DNA from: Warburgia ugandensis
Taxonomy: Eukaryota > Streptophyta > Magnoliopsida > Canellales > Canellaceae
DNA length: 64,000 bases
Reading direction: 5' to 3'
Assembly: GCA_035236585.1 (NCBI GenBank)
Contig: CP141135.1
Coordinates: forward strand, 72,455,057 to 72,519,056
A model generated the notes under the pieces. The model made no database searches and was not told the DNA's origin. It saw nothing but the letters and a program-made list of their open reading frames with translations. Position numbers and translations under genes: made by a program. Below, one piece after another: positions 1-12,454 of this stretch (position 1 is the stretch's first letter; every line of letters begins with the position of its first letter).

Positions 1-2917
1 TTAGATAATAAAGTGCACTTTTCAGGACTTCTCTAATTCCAACACTGATGCATACAGGGAAGAGTCTAATACTGTCTAAGCCTTCAACCCACGCACTGAA
101 AATGCTGAGATTGATGAATCTTATAACGTGAATGTTTATCTGCAGAAGGGAAATAATTTATGTGGGTCACAAAGGAAACTTGCTTGGTTTCCAGTTACCT
201 TAGCATCAAAGTGGTAGCGGTCGACACCTTTCCATTTATCCACATCATAAGCAGTGTAATGTTTACAGCAAGCAGCAACCTTAAGACGATTTGAATCGCC
301 ACTATCTGTTTGTTGTAGTCCCTTGACATAACCAGATGCATATTTGCTAGAGAGCAGTGGGTCTTCTCCAGCAGTCTCTTGCCCTCTTCCCCATCTCGGG
401 TCTCGAAATATGTTAATGTTCGGACTCCAGTATGTAAGGCCAGCTAAACCAACATTGTACATTGCTCTGGCTTCAGTTGAAACCACCTGTAAATATATGC
501 TGAATTTGTTTAAAATCCACTTATATAGTAAGTAATAAATTCATCCACTCTGGTATGTCAAGCAGCTAAATGAACGCATGTATATTTGTACGTATTAGAA
601 CATAAACAAAGCAACATGTGATATATGCAGCTTATACTTCATGTCTCCTCCTAAGTATCTCTGTATTCATTTAAATTGAAGGAATGGTAGAACAGAAGTC
701 TAACAGGCAGATATACAGCCAAATGTCATACAGATAAATAGTCATTTGAGAAGTAGACTTATACATTTCAGGAACTGCCCAATAGTATTCTTGAAAATAA
801 AACCGTAGTTTCACATAAAAGACTTGCTATATTTTTGGTGAAGGTTCAAAACTTAAGACAGCTTAGATACCCCAAAAAATGAAAAACTAAGACAGCTAGG
901 TAAATAATCTTCCTGTTTTCTGAGATTGATTAACTGAAGCAAATACGAATACGCGAGTTTAAGGATGGGAAGGATGATTTGGGACTAGAACTGATTTCAC
1001 ACATCAGTATTTGAAGCATGCCAAAACAAAATGGAGTAGGAAGGTTTTGCAATGCATACTGACACGCTTAGCAAGGCCTTAACAAAGAAAACGCTCAGAT
1101 ATTGACACTGAACTCACTGAGACAGTATTCTTTGTACTCTTACCCTATCTCTATATTCTCTTTAGAAATTTCGGAAGAAACGGAACAGAAACAATGGAAA
1201 GGATCTAGTTGCTCTGCCCATGATAGAATTAGGAATCCAGAAGTCTTTTCTTGCCTGCCCATAGCCAGGGAAGTTAATAGCTTGTCCATTAAACCAGTTT
1301 ATTTATTGCCTAAAAGATTGGCCAGTAAAACTTCAGAAACCAGAATCAAGGATATCCAAGTAATGAAGCACTATCGGAGGATATAACATACCAGATATTG
1401 CTATCCATATGCAAGTGCATAAAGGCACAAATCTGGTTTACTCAGTGCCTATCACAACCATCACTTCTTCAGGTCATGTCTTGTTAATAAGTCATTGTAT
1501 GGCTCTTCCTTTGCAGTATCACATAATCAACTTTTATGAAGTTTTTGCATCTAATGCAATCAAGAAAGCAACCATTGCAGCAAGCAAAGGAGCTGATAAC
1601 AAAAAGGAAAAGATTTGTACTTGGTTGCCTGTAAGAAGCTGCATACATACCATCACTAACTAACAACCGAAATAATAACATTGGCGTTAAAGATTTCTGA
1701 AAGAAAGCTCAATTTCAATATTTCAGAATCAGTAAATATAACTGCAGATATTCTAATCCTTTATAAAATGAGGTCCATAAAGTTTCTATAGAGAACAGGT
1801 AGATTTTGTGTCAAATTCACAATTGAACCAAATCATTGAGATCTCTTATCTAATCATTTCTCAGCAGACCCCAAAAAAAGAGTTATCAATAAATGCCTGT
1901 AAAACTGACGAGAGCTTCGGATTAATTAGAACTGTAACAGTCTGATAACTTTAAAGACGACTATACTTAAATGGAACCAGCCAGCAGTACCATCGGTATA
2001 TAGATGACAATGAGAAAAACTAGATACCAATGCAGCATAGATATTGAATTCACATTCATCTAAGCTTCAACTCCATATCCACCATTCACATTACAAAACG
2101 TCTGCAAATCCGAATCCCTGCCGGTCTGCACTCGACAGAGAAAATCAAGCACAAAAAATATCCTTCCCAAATGCTCATGTTTTCAACAGTAGTATCCCTG
2201 AAAAAACTTTCAACTCAATACCGAAAACTGCAACCCGCATTACATCTCAGTCTGTGAAATAAAAAATCCAACTCGAATCGATATCCAACATTCAAATCCG
2301 AAGAGAAACTATAAAAAAATATCAAATAAAACCAATGCCAAGAAGGAAATTCTTATAGTTTCCGTATGCAATCCAATCCAATCACCATTACTCTATATCT
2401 AATCAAATCATATCAAAGTTCAAACAAACCCATATAATGCAAAAACCATAATTGAAGGAGAAGGATTATCATAAGGACTCTAGAAATTCACCTTCCCAAT
2501 GGCTTCAAACAGAGAAGTATTGAATGAAGCCGAAGTTGTTATAGGCATAGGGAAGCTTGTAGCTCCTGGAACAACACTAGAAAAATGTGTTCCTGGACCA
2601 ACATAAGAAACTCCATGTAGAGCTTCAGACCACCATTCATAGCTTGGAATTCCAAGCCTATTTACAGCCCCAGCTTTATTAACCAAAAATGTAACTTTCT
2701 CCTGCAATGTAAGTCTCTTCACCAAATCATGTACTCTGTCATTGATCTTCATTGATAACTGACAAAAACCCAATGACCCAATGTTAGGATTCTTTGAAGA
2801 ATCACAGGCAAACACGGGTGATTGCCCTGCAACTCCTCTAAAGCAATAACAGATGAGAAAGAACTCCAGAAGCAGTAAAGGAATAGAGCATTTTGCTCTG
2901 TTTTCAGAAGTGTTCAT
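1..2917 (-). CDS. BXL: Beta-D-xylosidase / alpha-L-arabinofuranosidase, GH3 (partial, 3' part off window)
   Basis: Secreted glycoside hydrolase family 3 enzyme that trims xylose and arabinose from cell-wall xylan and arabinan in the apoplast. Two coding exons are visible: 2917-2492 (142 codons) and 486-199 (96 codons), separated by a 2.0-kb intron with GT-AG ends; phase is 0 at both junctions. Position 198 is a GT donor, so later exons lie beyond position 1. Residues 1-31 form a signal peptide (hydrophobic [13 protein letters not shown], likely cut after VAG). Then come [19 protein letters not shown] and PGATSFP in exon 1, and [19 protein letters not shown] and [10 protein letters not shown] in exon 2, all hallmarks of the plant xylosidase N-terminal (beta/alpha)8 domain. 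The catalytic Asp exon is not in the window. Detailed wording ([16 protein letters not shown]) is closest to the XYL3/XYL4 subgroup as I remember it. Nothing visible is broken. Confidence 0.93.
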
Positions 2918-2963
2918 GGCTTTTGGAGTTCCAATGCTGTGACTGAGGACGTGGGCGCTGGCG

Positions 2964-2976
2964 TTTTATATTTATA
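2964..2976 (-). promoter_or_regulatory. Probable TATA box of the xylosidase gene
   Basis: On the minus strand this reads TATAAATATAAAA, 47 bp upstream of the ATG at 2917. A start site about 30 bp downstream would leave a very short leader. The GA/CT microsatellite at 3044-3105 would then lie upstream of the TATA box, in the promoter rather than the transcript. Confidence 0.5.
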
Positions 2977-3041
2977 ATGCTGTAAAGATGCTGTTTTTTT
3001 GCCGCCCGTGATTGAATTGTGTGTTGGAATCCATTCAATGG

Positions 3042-3043
<2 letters not shown>

Positions 3044-3105
<62 letters not shown>
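3044..3105. repeat. (AG)n microsatellite, about 31 units
   Basis: Uninterrupted AG/CT dinucleotide run of about 62 bp in the xylosidase promoter. A second, interrupted GA-rich stretch lies at 3205-3270. GA repeats can bind plant BPC (GAGA-binding) factors, but a role here is only inferred. Confidence 0.9.
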
Positions 3106-3110
<5 letters not shown>

Positions 3111-5096
3111 TGAATGAATCCAAGTTGCAGGAAGTCTGGACTTGTGAATCCGTGAAGGTTTTTCCTTTAAATGTATTTCTTGACGCGTTGGATTAGCGAG
3201 AAAGCTAGAGAGAGATGAACAGAGCTAGAGAGAGAGAGAGAGAGGAGAAGTTAGAAAGAGAGAGAGAGATAGAAGCTGGATATTCTATTCGAACTCGATG
3301 TATTGGCGTCTTTGGATATTTAGCTATATTTAGCTGTAACTCACGTGAAAAATCGGACGGCTGAACAGCTGCGGCGTCAGAAGCCGAGCCGTTTAAGGAT
3401 GATCGGACGGCTCGGTGTGGGTTCCAACTATCCATACTAACTTACGCCTGTGCGCACGTTATGCATGGTCGTTGCTTCTTAAGTTGGATCCTGCGTGATC
3501 ATTACCATAAAGAGGAATGCTAAACTGACGGGACGTTGAGTGAATTACGGGCCTATCTTTGAATGATCTGACTCGTGCATTTCGTTGTTCAAGATTTAGA
3601 TATTTTATAGAATTTACATAATTTTAATTAGTTATGAATAAAAAATTTAAACTGTTTATTTTTATAAACAACTTTTTAAATCAATTTCAATGATAGAATC
3701 ATTCAAATTATATGTATTTTTTTTTTCTACAAGATATTTAGTCTTGAACAACAAGATGAACGAGTGAGATCATTTACAAATCCGCTTAACAAAGTGTCGT
3801 CCTTAGGCCCACACCTCAGTTTTGCCATTCTTCCACCACGAGAATGTAGTGTATAAAATAAAATACAATACTCTTTCATGACTAATCATCTAGTGATGAC
3901 GATGCACGGCCAGAGAGTCATCGATTTTGGTGGGTCCTGTCGGTGGTTTAGATTCCTTATACGAATAATTCATGATTTAATGGAATCGAAAGTTTAACTA
4001 ATACGGCCCCAAACACCATTTTCAAGGCTTTAACATGGGTAGGGCCCAGTTTTTAAGCCGTCGAAATCTCATGTATGATGTATTAGACAATCCTAACCCT
4101 CTGATCGATCCAGATTATCTTTGAATTTGACACTGTTCGTACCGTACCGGAACTCTTTTGGACGGTCGATGTCACATCGGAATGTCTATCGTACCACCCA
4201 GGATGACCGTCGGTGGTCCTCATAGTGGGTCCCAACAGACTAGCATTCTTCAACGTTACTTCTACGGGGCGCTGGACCACAGTGATTACGTGCATGGAAT
4301 CCAATCCAGGTCATGTTGGGAATAAACGTGAAACTGAAACATGGTGGGGTGAGGAAATTTTTATAAAAGTTGAGGGGTAGTATGTTAATATTTTTGTGCT
4401 GTTTTATGGGTTGCGATTAGGTATTTGCTTGGAATCTGAAATGCCTTGATCTTTTGACAAATTATCTACCAGTTTAGGCAAAAAGTGGAAGGCAATATCA
4501 ACGTCCAAGATAGAATCTCTGAAGTATCATGTCCGTCTGATCAATGCAAATACTCACCTTTGGATGTCATCCATTGGATTCACCATGTCTTGAATGGATC
4601 ATTGATCAAAAAATGGCTTAAATTAATGATCCATGCAAGTGGATGTTGCCAATGTTGAGTGTCTTCTTATAACTTATACCTATATTAGTAGTCAATTAAT
4701 TCATCGTCTTAGTCTGATTTGCAACTTTCATACTACCCACTTGTATGGATCATTAAGTGCTTGTTTGGTTGGCAAGAAATGGACAGAAATTAAAAAAAAA
4801 AATTAATTCCATAAAAAGCATTTTATCTACGAGCGGACTTGCATTTTGAAGAGATCCAGTTTAGTTTTTTGCTGTAAAATAAAAAAATGAATTAAATAAT
4901 AAATAAATAAATAAAATGATTCTCAAATAGACCATTGGGTTTTCTTTCAGTTGCTTCATTGTACCCTGCCCACTAAATCTCAGAGAAATTATTGCAAATG
5001 TCAAATTCTTGGCGATACCATATGAGTGAAGTGGAGACTCAAATAAAAGGTAGATAATTATTAGCCCCCCTGTAGAAGATTGTTAAAAAATTGAGA
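3106..5096. other. Intergenic, no gene seen
   Basis: AT-rich spacer with no coding sequence I can support. It holds an interrupted GA tract (3205-3270), the foldback element at 3552-3790, and near 4756-4860 one end of a MITE family whose arm reads TTTGGTTGGCAAGAAATGGA. Short open frames here have no recognisable domain. Confidence 0.6.
3552..3790. mobile_element. Foldback MITE (family with a copy at 48454-48866)
   Basis: The left arm (3552-3611, with GAATGATCTGACTCG and GTTGTTCAAGA) is the imperfect inverse of the right arm (3727-3790). The middle contains a small internal hairpin near 3654-3670. There is no coding capacity. The arm motif AATGATCTGACT recurs in the larger foldback at 48454-48866, so both look like one family. 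Superfamily and exact ends are not resolved. Confidence 0.55.
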
Positions 5097-5240
5097 TTGT
5101 TGTCACTTGACTTGAAGTTATGGGTCAAAGAGTGAAAATAGTTTTTTACAAAAATGTAAGGTAAGATTGCATACTATAGACACTTGTGGTCTATCCCTTC
5201 TTCGGACTCTGCATGGACAGGAGCTTCCTGCACAAAGTTT
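5097..5240 (+). mobile_element. Au-type SINE, 5'-truncated, diverged
   Basis: Recognised by the ordered motifs TGTCACTTGACTTGAAGT, AGGTAAGATTGC, CACTTGTGGTCTATCCC and GGAGCTTCCTGCAC. These follow the Au SINE core seen in better copies of this window. The RNA polymerase III A-box region is missing. Confidence 0.7.
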
Positions 5241-5961
5241 ATTTCTTTTTTCTTTTAAATATCAAGATAGTAAAACTAGTCTTTCAAGCAACAAAGTACT
5301 AAGAAAACCACTCCCAGACTCTCCTAGATCTATTCATGCCCATAATGAGATGGAAGCACCGACCTCGAACCAGCAACCAACCGTGGAGTGGCACCTTTTT
5401 TCTTTTTGTCAAACAACTAGGATTTGGACGGATGATTCCTTAATAATCTTGTTTCCTTTGGTACGTTGGCATGTTGTTGATTGTACGTGGTCAGTGACTG
5501 GCTTTCAACCATCCCAGATATGTATTGGAGCATGACACAGAATTATTGCCTTAAACTTGGTAGTTTTCAAGTTATCATGGAGATCGACTACCTAATAGCA
5601 ACTGCACCAGAGTCAGTAGCAGCAGTTGTGGAGTCTAACCTGGCGGCCAAGGGGACCAGCCAGATGGAAAAAAACAGTGGAAGCAAAGGTCAAGAGCCTA
5701 GATTGCTTGGAAAGGATTGTTAGAAGAACTATGTGAATCTTGGGCTACTTTGCGTGTCTAACACACCTTTTTACATGGAAGGCTCCTTTGGACTCTTACA
5801 CGTGGACCTAAGATCAGGCTTATCTACCTTGCTTTGAAAATTAATACAGAGTCTAAGGATATGAATGTTTCGAGTCATTGAGACTCCACAGCCATGTTGA
5901 ATTATCATTTGACTGCCAACAACATTTATATTTCCAACATGAGGCTGTTTAAAGTTATGAA
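5241..5961. other. Intergenic, nothing recognised
   Basis: The two open frames here (near 5167-5535 and 5481-5723) overlap or abut SINE sequence and show no domain. No RNA gene or promoter was recognised. Confidence 0.5.
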
Positions 5962-6137
5962 GGAGAGTCATAGTGCAATGATAAAAGTTGTTGTCGTGTG
6001 ACTTTGACGTCATAGGTTGAAGGCGTGAAAACAACCTCTTGTAAAAATACAAGGTAAAGCTGTGTACTATAGGCCCTTGTGGTCCACCCCTTTCCCAGAT
6101 CCCTCCTAAGTGAGAACTTCATGCATTGGGGCTACCC
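5962..6137 (+). mobile_element. Au-type SINE, near full length
   Basis: Contains a degenerate A-box region (AGTGCAATGATAAAAG), GTCGTGTGACTTTGACGTCA, AAGGTAAAGCTGTGTAC, GGCCCTTGTGGTCCACCCC and a 3' end GGGGCTACCC without a poly-A tail. Confidence 0.8.
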
Positions 6138-6814
6138 TACCCAAGCTGCTTAAGATTATCCACATGAGTACATGCGTCCACAATTTTTATAATAATAATA
6201 ATAATGAAAAAACTACTAAATCATGTTGTTCCAGATCTGTCACGGTTTGACAGATCTAACAATCAGGATCATTGATCTATAAAAATAAATACACACACAT
6301 AAAGAGAGACAAAGAGTTTACCTTTGTCATACCTACATCCACTTATTATCTAGTCATATTACATGACAGAGGGGGAGAAGGCTCAAAGCCTCCTCCAACC
6401 CTCCACTGATTCTTTACTTTCAATATCTCACTAGCACTTACAAGCCCTGACGCTACATATGTATAGAGTTTCTTTTCACATTGGTATGAATCACATGCGA
6501 GTCCATCCTAATAAATTCTATTTAAATTACGCACTTTCCCTAAAGTCTCTAAGTTTTCAAGGTCTATGATTGTCTGCACTAAGAGGTCTTATGGGTTCTC
6601 TTAAAAAGGGTGCACCGTGGCCTAATTGTAATTTTTGTGCGTTCAAATGTAAAATAGAATAATTGAGGCTATATCATCGTATTAACTGTTAAAAAAATTA
6701 TTGGCGTGTTCCTTTGCTTCAAGTCTAAGGCATGAAAACAATACGGAGTGCACGGTACGCACCCTGCGTCATGGCTTGCCGGAACCCCGTAGAAACTCGT
6801 AGCTTTCCTTCGGC
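6138..6814. other. Intergenic, nothing recognised
   Basis: AT-rich DNA with an (AAT)n run near 6190-6205. I see no gene, RNA or assigned repeat. Confidence 0.5.
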
Positions 6815-7342
6815 CTCTTTGGTTGGTATGAAATGGACAGAATTGATTTCCACTGAAAAAAGAATCACCCTATAGAAAGCATTTTATTCCCTCAAATTGA
6901 ATTTTGTCAAAGATCCAAAAGTTATAAAGGACAGTTCCAGTGTACAAAGCTCCCGCCTATGCAGGATTCAGAAAAGGGGCGAACTACAAGAACCTATAGT
7001 AAGCAGCTTTACCTTGCATTTTGTAAGAAGTTAATTCTACGCCTTGAACCCGTGACCTCAAGGTCACAGGAGATCCAAAATTTGTAATAGTCTAAAACTT
7101 GTGTCTTTGCCGGAATTCATTTCCAAGGCCTAAAGTTTTTTCATGTTCATCTAATCATCTCGATTTCGTGTACTGTCACAAAGAGGGCTTTTTTCTTACT
7201 ATTAATCAATTTTTACCCTTACTTAAGAAAAATAAATAAATTTGAAGTCGCAAATTATTTTGCATGGAGAATTCTTTTTTTTTTTTTTTTGACCTTTTCT
7301 AAAAATCAATTTTTATTCATTTCCTACCAACCAAGCAGACAC
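6815..7342. mobile_element. MITE with TTTGGTTGG-type termini, interrupted by a SINE
   Basis: The left end (TTTGGTTGGTATGAAATGGA at 6819) is matched in inverse at 7319-7342 (ATTTCCTACCAACCAAGC). The pair encloses about 530 bp, of which 6928-7070 is a later SINE insertion. Similar ends occur at 4756, 46340-46380 and 60499. The termini suggest a hAT- or PIF-like MITE, but target duplications were not resolved. Confidence 0.5.
6928..7070 (-). mobile_element. Au-type SINE inside a MITE
   Basis: Minus-strand copy from GGACAGTTCCAGTGTACAAA to the CTCAAGGTCACAGG block; 5' truncated. Flanking repeats at 6911-6927 and 7071-7087 both begin AGATCCAAAA and match over most of 17 bp, which is a credible target-site duplication. 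The SINE therefore entered the MITE after it was in place. Confidence 0.8.
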
Positions 7343-8790
7343 TAAAGGTATAGGAAACTAGGATGAATAAATAATTTGTTAGAACAATGGATAAATAAGG
7401 TATGAGTCAAAATATTGTTGGAACCATTTATTTATTTATTTATTTTGTTTCAAAGGTCATATTAGTCAATGAAAATTTGAATTAGTTTACCAACCCATAA
7501 TTTCTTCAACACATGCATGCATGGTTACAAATTCAGAACTAGGGAATAAGTGTACAAGGGAAAATATTAAAAAAATGAATGTATGATTATATTTAGCAAA
7601 TAATAGATGAGAAATTGACAAACTACCCATGGAAATTCCCACATAATTCAATCGATTTCTGTCATTTAATTTGGGCTAATCGCATTTCTACCGAGGCACG
7701 CTGGAAGTTTTGAATTATTTAGGACCTTATAAAGATAATCATTAAAAGTCAGAATTTTTCTAAAAAATCAATTTATTTGAAGATGATATAACTATTTTGG
7801 CATGTCAAATTTTGTGTTCGATGGCATTAACTGAAAAAAAAAAAAACCAACAAATTAGAAGAGAAAATTTTGATTTTCATTGTGATGCAAGTCTATAAAA
7901 ACTCAGATAATTATATAAATCCATCTCAATTAATCATTCTATTATTTCCTTAAAAATTTTTAAAAAAAGAAAAAAGAAAAAAAAGGAGAGAGACAGAACA
8001 CAATACCAAGTACATACTAGCTCTGTCAATCCAATTTTTCCTTCTCATCGAAAAAGCCAAACTCTAATCCGACACATCATATCAGTCCGGAGCATAAAAC
8101 AAAATAGCCCGGCCACCTGACATCGGGGAATTTGTCAAATCGGCGATACCAGTGGTTTTATCGGAAATAGCGGATATATCGGCCAAAAACTTGTATCGGC
8201 TGTTTCACTAACCCAATCTATCAACCAACTTGCACCCTTCAGCATTGCCCACCACCTATTCACATATCTTAAAGCAACCCAGAGCCACACCATTTGGCTG
8301 GAGTTCTTATCCAAGCCGAGCCAAAGCTAAAAAATACGAGACTGGAAGTTCAAAACGTGAACGATAGAAGAAAACACATCCCGTGATTGGCCAGCCGGGT
8401 CATCCAAATTGAGCGCCACCACGTGACTAGTCGGGCCCATTTGCCTGTGGTGGGCCCGTCCTAGGCCTGCTATCCTGACACATTCCTCCATGGCCTTTTC
8501 CCCCCAAACAACATTCCAAATCAACCATAGAAAATAGAGAAAAGGTATAAAAAAATGAAGGTTCTAATGGGCCCCATCACATACCAACAAACTTTAGTGT
8601 CACAATTTTCATTTATTTTGTGTTCCTTGGCCTTACCTGAGTTTTTTAGTATAAATGTAATACACAAGAGCCTTTTGGACCCACCAAAATAAGACCTAGA
8701 AAAGTGATATTGATCTTCAGGGATCCTTTATGTACATAAAGCAATTGTTCCTTCTAAGTTTCTATTAAGTATTTTAGATTTAATTAATAA
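7343..8790. other. Intergenic, no gene seen
   Basis: AT-rich sequence with homopolymer runs. Around 8120-8200 there is a stretch rich in TATCGG/CCGATA words, similar in character to 58888-58970. No coding or RNA gene was recognised. Confidence 0.5.
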
Positions 8791-8846
8791 GATAAGGCTG
8801 TATAGACCTTTATGGTCCATCCCTCTTCCAAGTCCGGCGCACAGAC
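8791..8846 (+). mobile_element. Au-type SINE fragment
   Basis: Only the middle survives: AAGGCTGTATAGACC, TATGGTCCATCCCTC and a diverged GCGCACAGAC. Both ends are lost. Confidence 0.6.
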
Positions 8847-9807
8847 ATCTGGCAAAGAAAAGGGTTTGGATGCATAATCAGGCAAACCCTTCTCCATGAT
8901 TGGCCTGGAATGTGACATGCATGACTTTCCAAATTGGATAATATGCCGTGTCATTGATTCCACGCCTGAGTGATCAGACAATTGGATGTCATTGTCTTAG
9001 AGATGTGCCCATACGCCAAGTGAGTTGGCCAACCTTGGTCCTATCCTATGTTTCCTATGGACCAATTGTGCACCTTTTATAAACTTTTCTTCCCTCTAAA
9101 ACATGTTAGCGGCGGTTGGTGTGAGTCTCAATCAATTGTGCAGGTGACAGTTTCAAGTCTGCCCAAGGGTCGTCACAGTCCATGTTCATTGGATACTATA
9201 AAGTTAAAAATTAGAATTGTATAGATTTTTTAAAGGCTCAAAATAAGTGGTTAGGATCATAGAAATTTCTTTATATTTATTAATCAAGATGAGGATATAG
9301 AGAAAGGGAACCAGAAGTTTTTCTTGCCTTCATGAGAAACATTACTCAATGGAGCATCTGCCACTATTCAACACTAAGAACTGAAATAATTATTAGGTTT
9401 AATTTGCTGGCAATGTCATTAGATGTCAAAGTTGCCATACATAGAAGTTAGTTGTCTGCATAATCATAACCATGCCTTCAACATCACCACTGAGATGCCC
9501 AAGTCAGAGAAGATCATGACCATGCTCTTATGATCAAATCGAGGAGGTGGAAATGAAATCTAGGTCATAAGGAATTGATTTCCACTTTCCATAAATTTGG
9601 CTACAATATCATAGTATATATAACTCACCCAAGTTAAAAAAGGTGGAATTGATTTCCATTTTCCATAAATTTGGCTGCAATATGATAGTGTTTATAAGTC
9701 GCCCAAGTTACAGAAGGTGGAAGCCATTTATGAGGGAACCAATATAGATGGGCATCATAAAGCACATACTCCTTACCTTCCCCATTTCCCCAAACACCAA
9801 GGTGACT

Positions 9808-9876
9808 AAAAGGGCAGCCCCGGTGTACCAAGCTCCCACCTATACGGGGTCTGGAGAAGAAACGGGCCACAATAAG
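9808..9876 (-). mobile_element. Au-type SINE 3' fragment
   Basis: Begins AAGGGCAGCCCCGGTG and keeps the CTCCCACCTATACGGGGTCT and GGGCCACAA segments, then loses similarity. This is the 3' third of the element, minus strand. Confidence 0.7.
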
Positions 9877-10083
9877 AAAGGTGACTGGAGACCTACATAT
9901 CTGCACAAGGCCCACGTGAAAACCTTAGCTCTTCAGAAGCAACTCTCAAGTAGAAATGGCAGCTTTAGCTTCACTTGAGACTTACTCCATGCTTTCAAAT
10001 GAGTAGAAAGGGAATGCATGATTGAGCAGATAGCCCTTTTGTGACATTAGATATCCTATTTTGTGCCTTAATGAAAAAGAAAA

Positions 10084-10216
10084 AAAGGCAGCTTGGTGCA
10101 TGAAGTTCCCATATACGTAAGGTCTTGGGAAGGTCAATAGTACGCAGCCTTACCTTGGATTGCAAGAGGCTGTTATCTCAACTTCAAAGTCACACGACGA
10201 CAACCCTACTGTTGTT
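10084..10216 (-). mobile_element. Au-type SINE with an internal deletion
   Basis: Runs from AAGGCAGCTTGGTGCATGAA through GCAGCCTTACCTTG and GCAAGAGGCTG to TCACACGACGACAACC. The gap between the CTTGGGAAGG and GGTCAATAG motifs is shorter than in other copies. Confidence 0.75.
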
Positions 10217-10876
10217 CAGTTTAAGTCATATCTGAATTATTTTTCTAACATTCTAGTTGTAATTAGCTACTGCTATTTTCTACTACGAAAGATCCCGCTG
10301 TAATTAGCTAAGTACCCTTGTGATTTTGATAGTTGTTTTGCTTGTAAATAGAAGTATTTTCAATCAAGTCTTGGGCTTGCTTCGATAATGTCTTAGCCAC
10401 CAAACCCAAGGACCCAGTACTTCGTTATCATTACCAACATTTTGCACCAAATAAGCCAAGTATGTTTTAGTTGAGTTGGTTCATCTCTTGCTCAAATATC
10501 TGCATCATCCACAGTTAAAAACTAACTAAAACTCTTATCTAATCATGTTGTCGATGATTTTCTTTCGCTGCTAAAAGATTGATTACTGATTGGCATACGC
10601 TTAACTTGAACTGGACGCCATCGGTGGCACCAGTCGTCTTCTAGATGATGGCAAATGTATCAACCAATTATACAATATTTAACAACAGATTGTCCACTTT
10701 TGGTGGTTAAGATGGGTTAGCCCAGACCTTGATTATTTAAAGTGATTGCACCGACCATATATCCACCAATATATGTTGGGTACTTAGCCGATAGCCACAA
10801 CGTGGAAGTTCGTTGGCATCTTAGGTAATTGCGTTTGAAGTGTGCACGATTATAATCGGGTCCATGAAATAATATA

Positions 10877-11050
10877 AAAGGACAGCTCCAATGCTCGAAG
10901 CTCCTGTATATGTGGGATTTAGAGAAGGGTAGACCACAATGGTCAATAGTATGCAGTTTTATCTTGCATTTTTGCAAGAGGCTATTTTTACACTTTTAAC
11001 TCATGACCTCAAAGTCGCATGACGACAACTCTACCGTTGCGCCAATGTCC
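10877..11050 (-). mobile_element. Au-type SINE, near full length
   Basis: Minus strand, from AAGGACAGCTCCAATGC to the A-box complement TACCGTTGCGCCAA. It includes TGCAAGAGGCTA and CCTCAAAGTCGCATGACGAC. Confidence 0.85.
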
Positions 11051-12204
11051 ATAAAATCATATAATTAGCCAAAAAGCACAACACTTGATATTTGAGATTT
11101 CGTTTTCAAGGGAAGATAAGCACGTAGAAATGGGTCTTCGAAGCCTTGTTTGAAGAACAGAAGTATGCTTGTATGGCATTGAAAAACAAGGAATTCATTA
11201 GTTTAGACTAATCATAGCCTGTCTTGCACTGAAAAGTTTGATTAGTTGGTAGCATTTTCCTTTTCAAATTGGGTTAGACAAAAAGGTGGAACCTTGGAAA
11301 TTGTGGCCTGCTAAGCTCATGTTTGTGAATGTACAGATGTCCCAGTGCTTTCATGAATGGGAGCAAGTGGAACACAGTTTCTAACATGTGCAGTAGGCTA
11401 AGAGAGCTCTCTCCTCTTGTTTGTATTAGAGATTCCCAAGAGACGTTTGAGTTTTGAGTTTTAATGCTAGGGACATCTGATTGATGCCGGATCAAATGAA
11501 TGTCTGTGAAAACTACAAAAATGTGGCCTAAATCTTCTTTTTCTTCACTGCGAACCCATGCAAACGGATAGAGAGAGAGGAGCAGACAAGATTTTCTACT
11601 ATGTGGAAAGGTTTCATCCTCCCTGTTTTGCATTAGTGCGAGACCGGCTTGGCCCCTAGTTTCGTCCCCAGATAGTTCCACAGCCACTTGTCTAGTACGA
11701 AAGGCATAATTGGTAGTCAAGACATGATGCAGTTATCATAAGGCATTGACATTCAGACGCAGCTATACTTCATAGAAAACCATGGACCAGTAGTAGTACT
11801 ACTACTACTACTACCAAAGGGGGATGTATGGGTCACATTGCAATATAGAAAGTACTAGTATGAAATCCAGAGTTACTATTTTCCACTAATATCCACTGTT
11901 TCACGTATCTCTCTCTCTCTCTCTAGCCTGCATAATCACGTGTTAGCTGTTTCACCAGTTGTCTGATTCGGTGGAATGATACTAAGTTCTCATCACTTTT
12001 TGACCGACTAAAGTGGCTTAAGGAATTCTAATAGCTGCAAAGTAGACAATGAGTCCCATAACAAAACAATGAACTTTAGACATGTATACTTATATTTCAA
12101 TATGCAGATTTGACTCACCATTTTAGTCTGATTTAATTATTACCACTCTCAAGTACTGGCAGGTATATATACCCCCCCTATATCTACACACACACAAGCA
12201 CAAA

Positions 12205-12454
12205 TATATACGGGGAGTGGTAATTTCAGCAAGGAATTGCAGGTGTAAACGGCAGGTTTCCTCGCCAATTAGATGGTAGTTTAAGTTGTTTTATGCAAGT
12301 GAAAGGAGCAAGTGACATCTAATTGGTTGGGAAAAGTAAAAAACTGCAAAAAGTTAGAGGAAATAGCAATTGGAAACTTTATCTTAAGCAATCAAATGTC
12401 ACATTCTCTTTACACTTGCAACTCCTTGCTGAAATTACCACTCCCCTTATATAC
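12205..12454. repeat. Foldback hairpin, 45-bp arms
   Basis: The left arm 12205-12249 is the near-perfect inverse of the right arm 12410-12454; GGGGAGTGGTAATTTCAGCA appears in both orientations. The 160-bp loop carries a second short inverted pair, CCAATTAGATG and CATCTAATTGG. A small MITE or a hairpin-RNA locus are both possible; nothing in the sequence decides. Confidence 0.75.

Larger units (their letters stand above)
8847..12204. other. Intergenic with three SINE copies, no gene seen
   Basis: Apart from the SINE copies at 9808, 10084 and 10877 I see nothing assigned. Near-duplicate text occurs at 9560-9625 and 9630-9720 (both contain GGAATTGATTTCCA and CATAAATTTGGCT), a local duplication. 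A 148-codon open frame at 11274-11720 (minus) has no recognisable domain. Confidence 0.5.

Noticed and set aside
11274..11720. 148-codon open frame, minus strand
   Set aside because: Composition is not protein-like, there is no known motif, and no homologue comes to mind.
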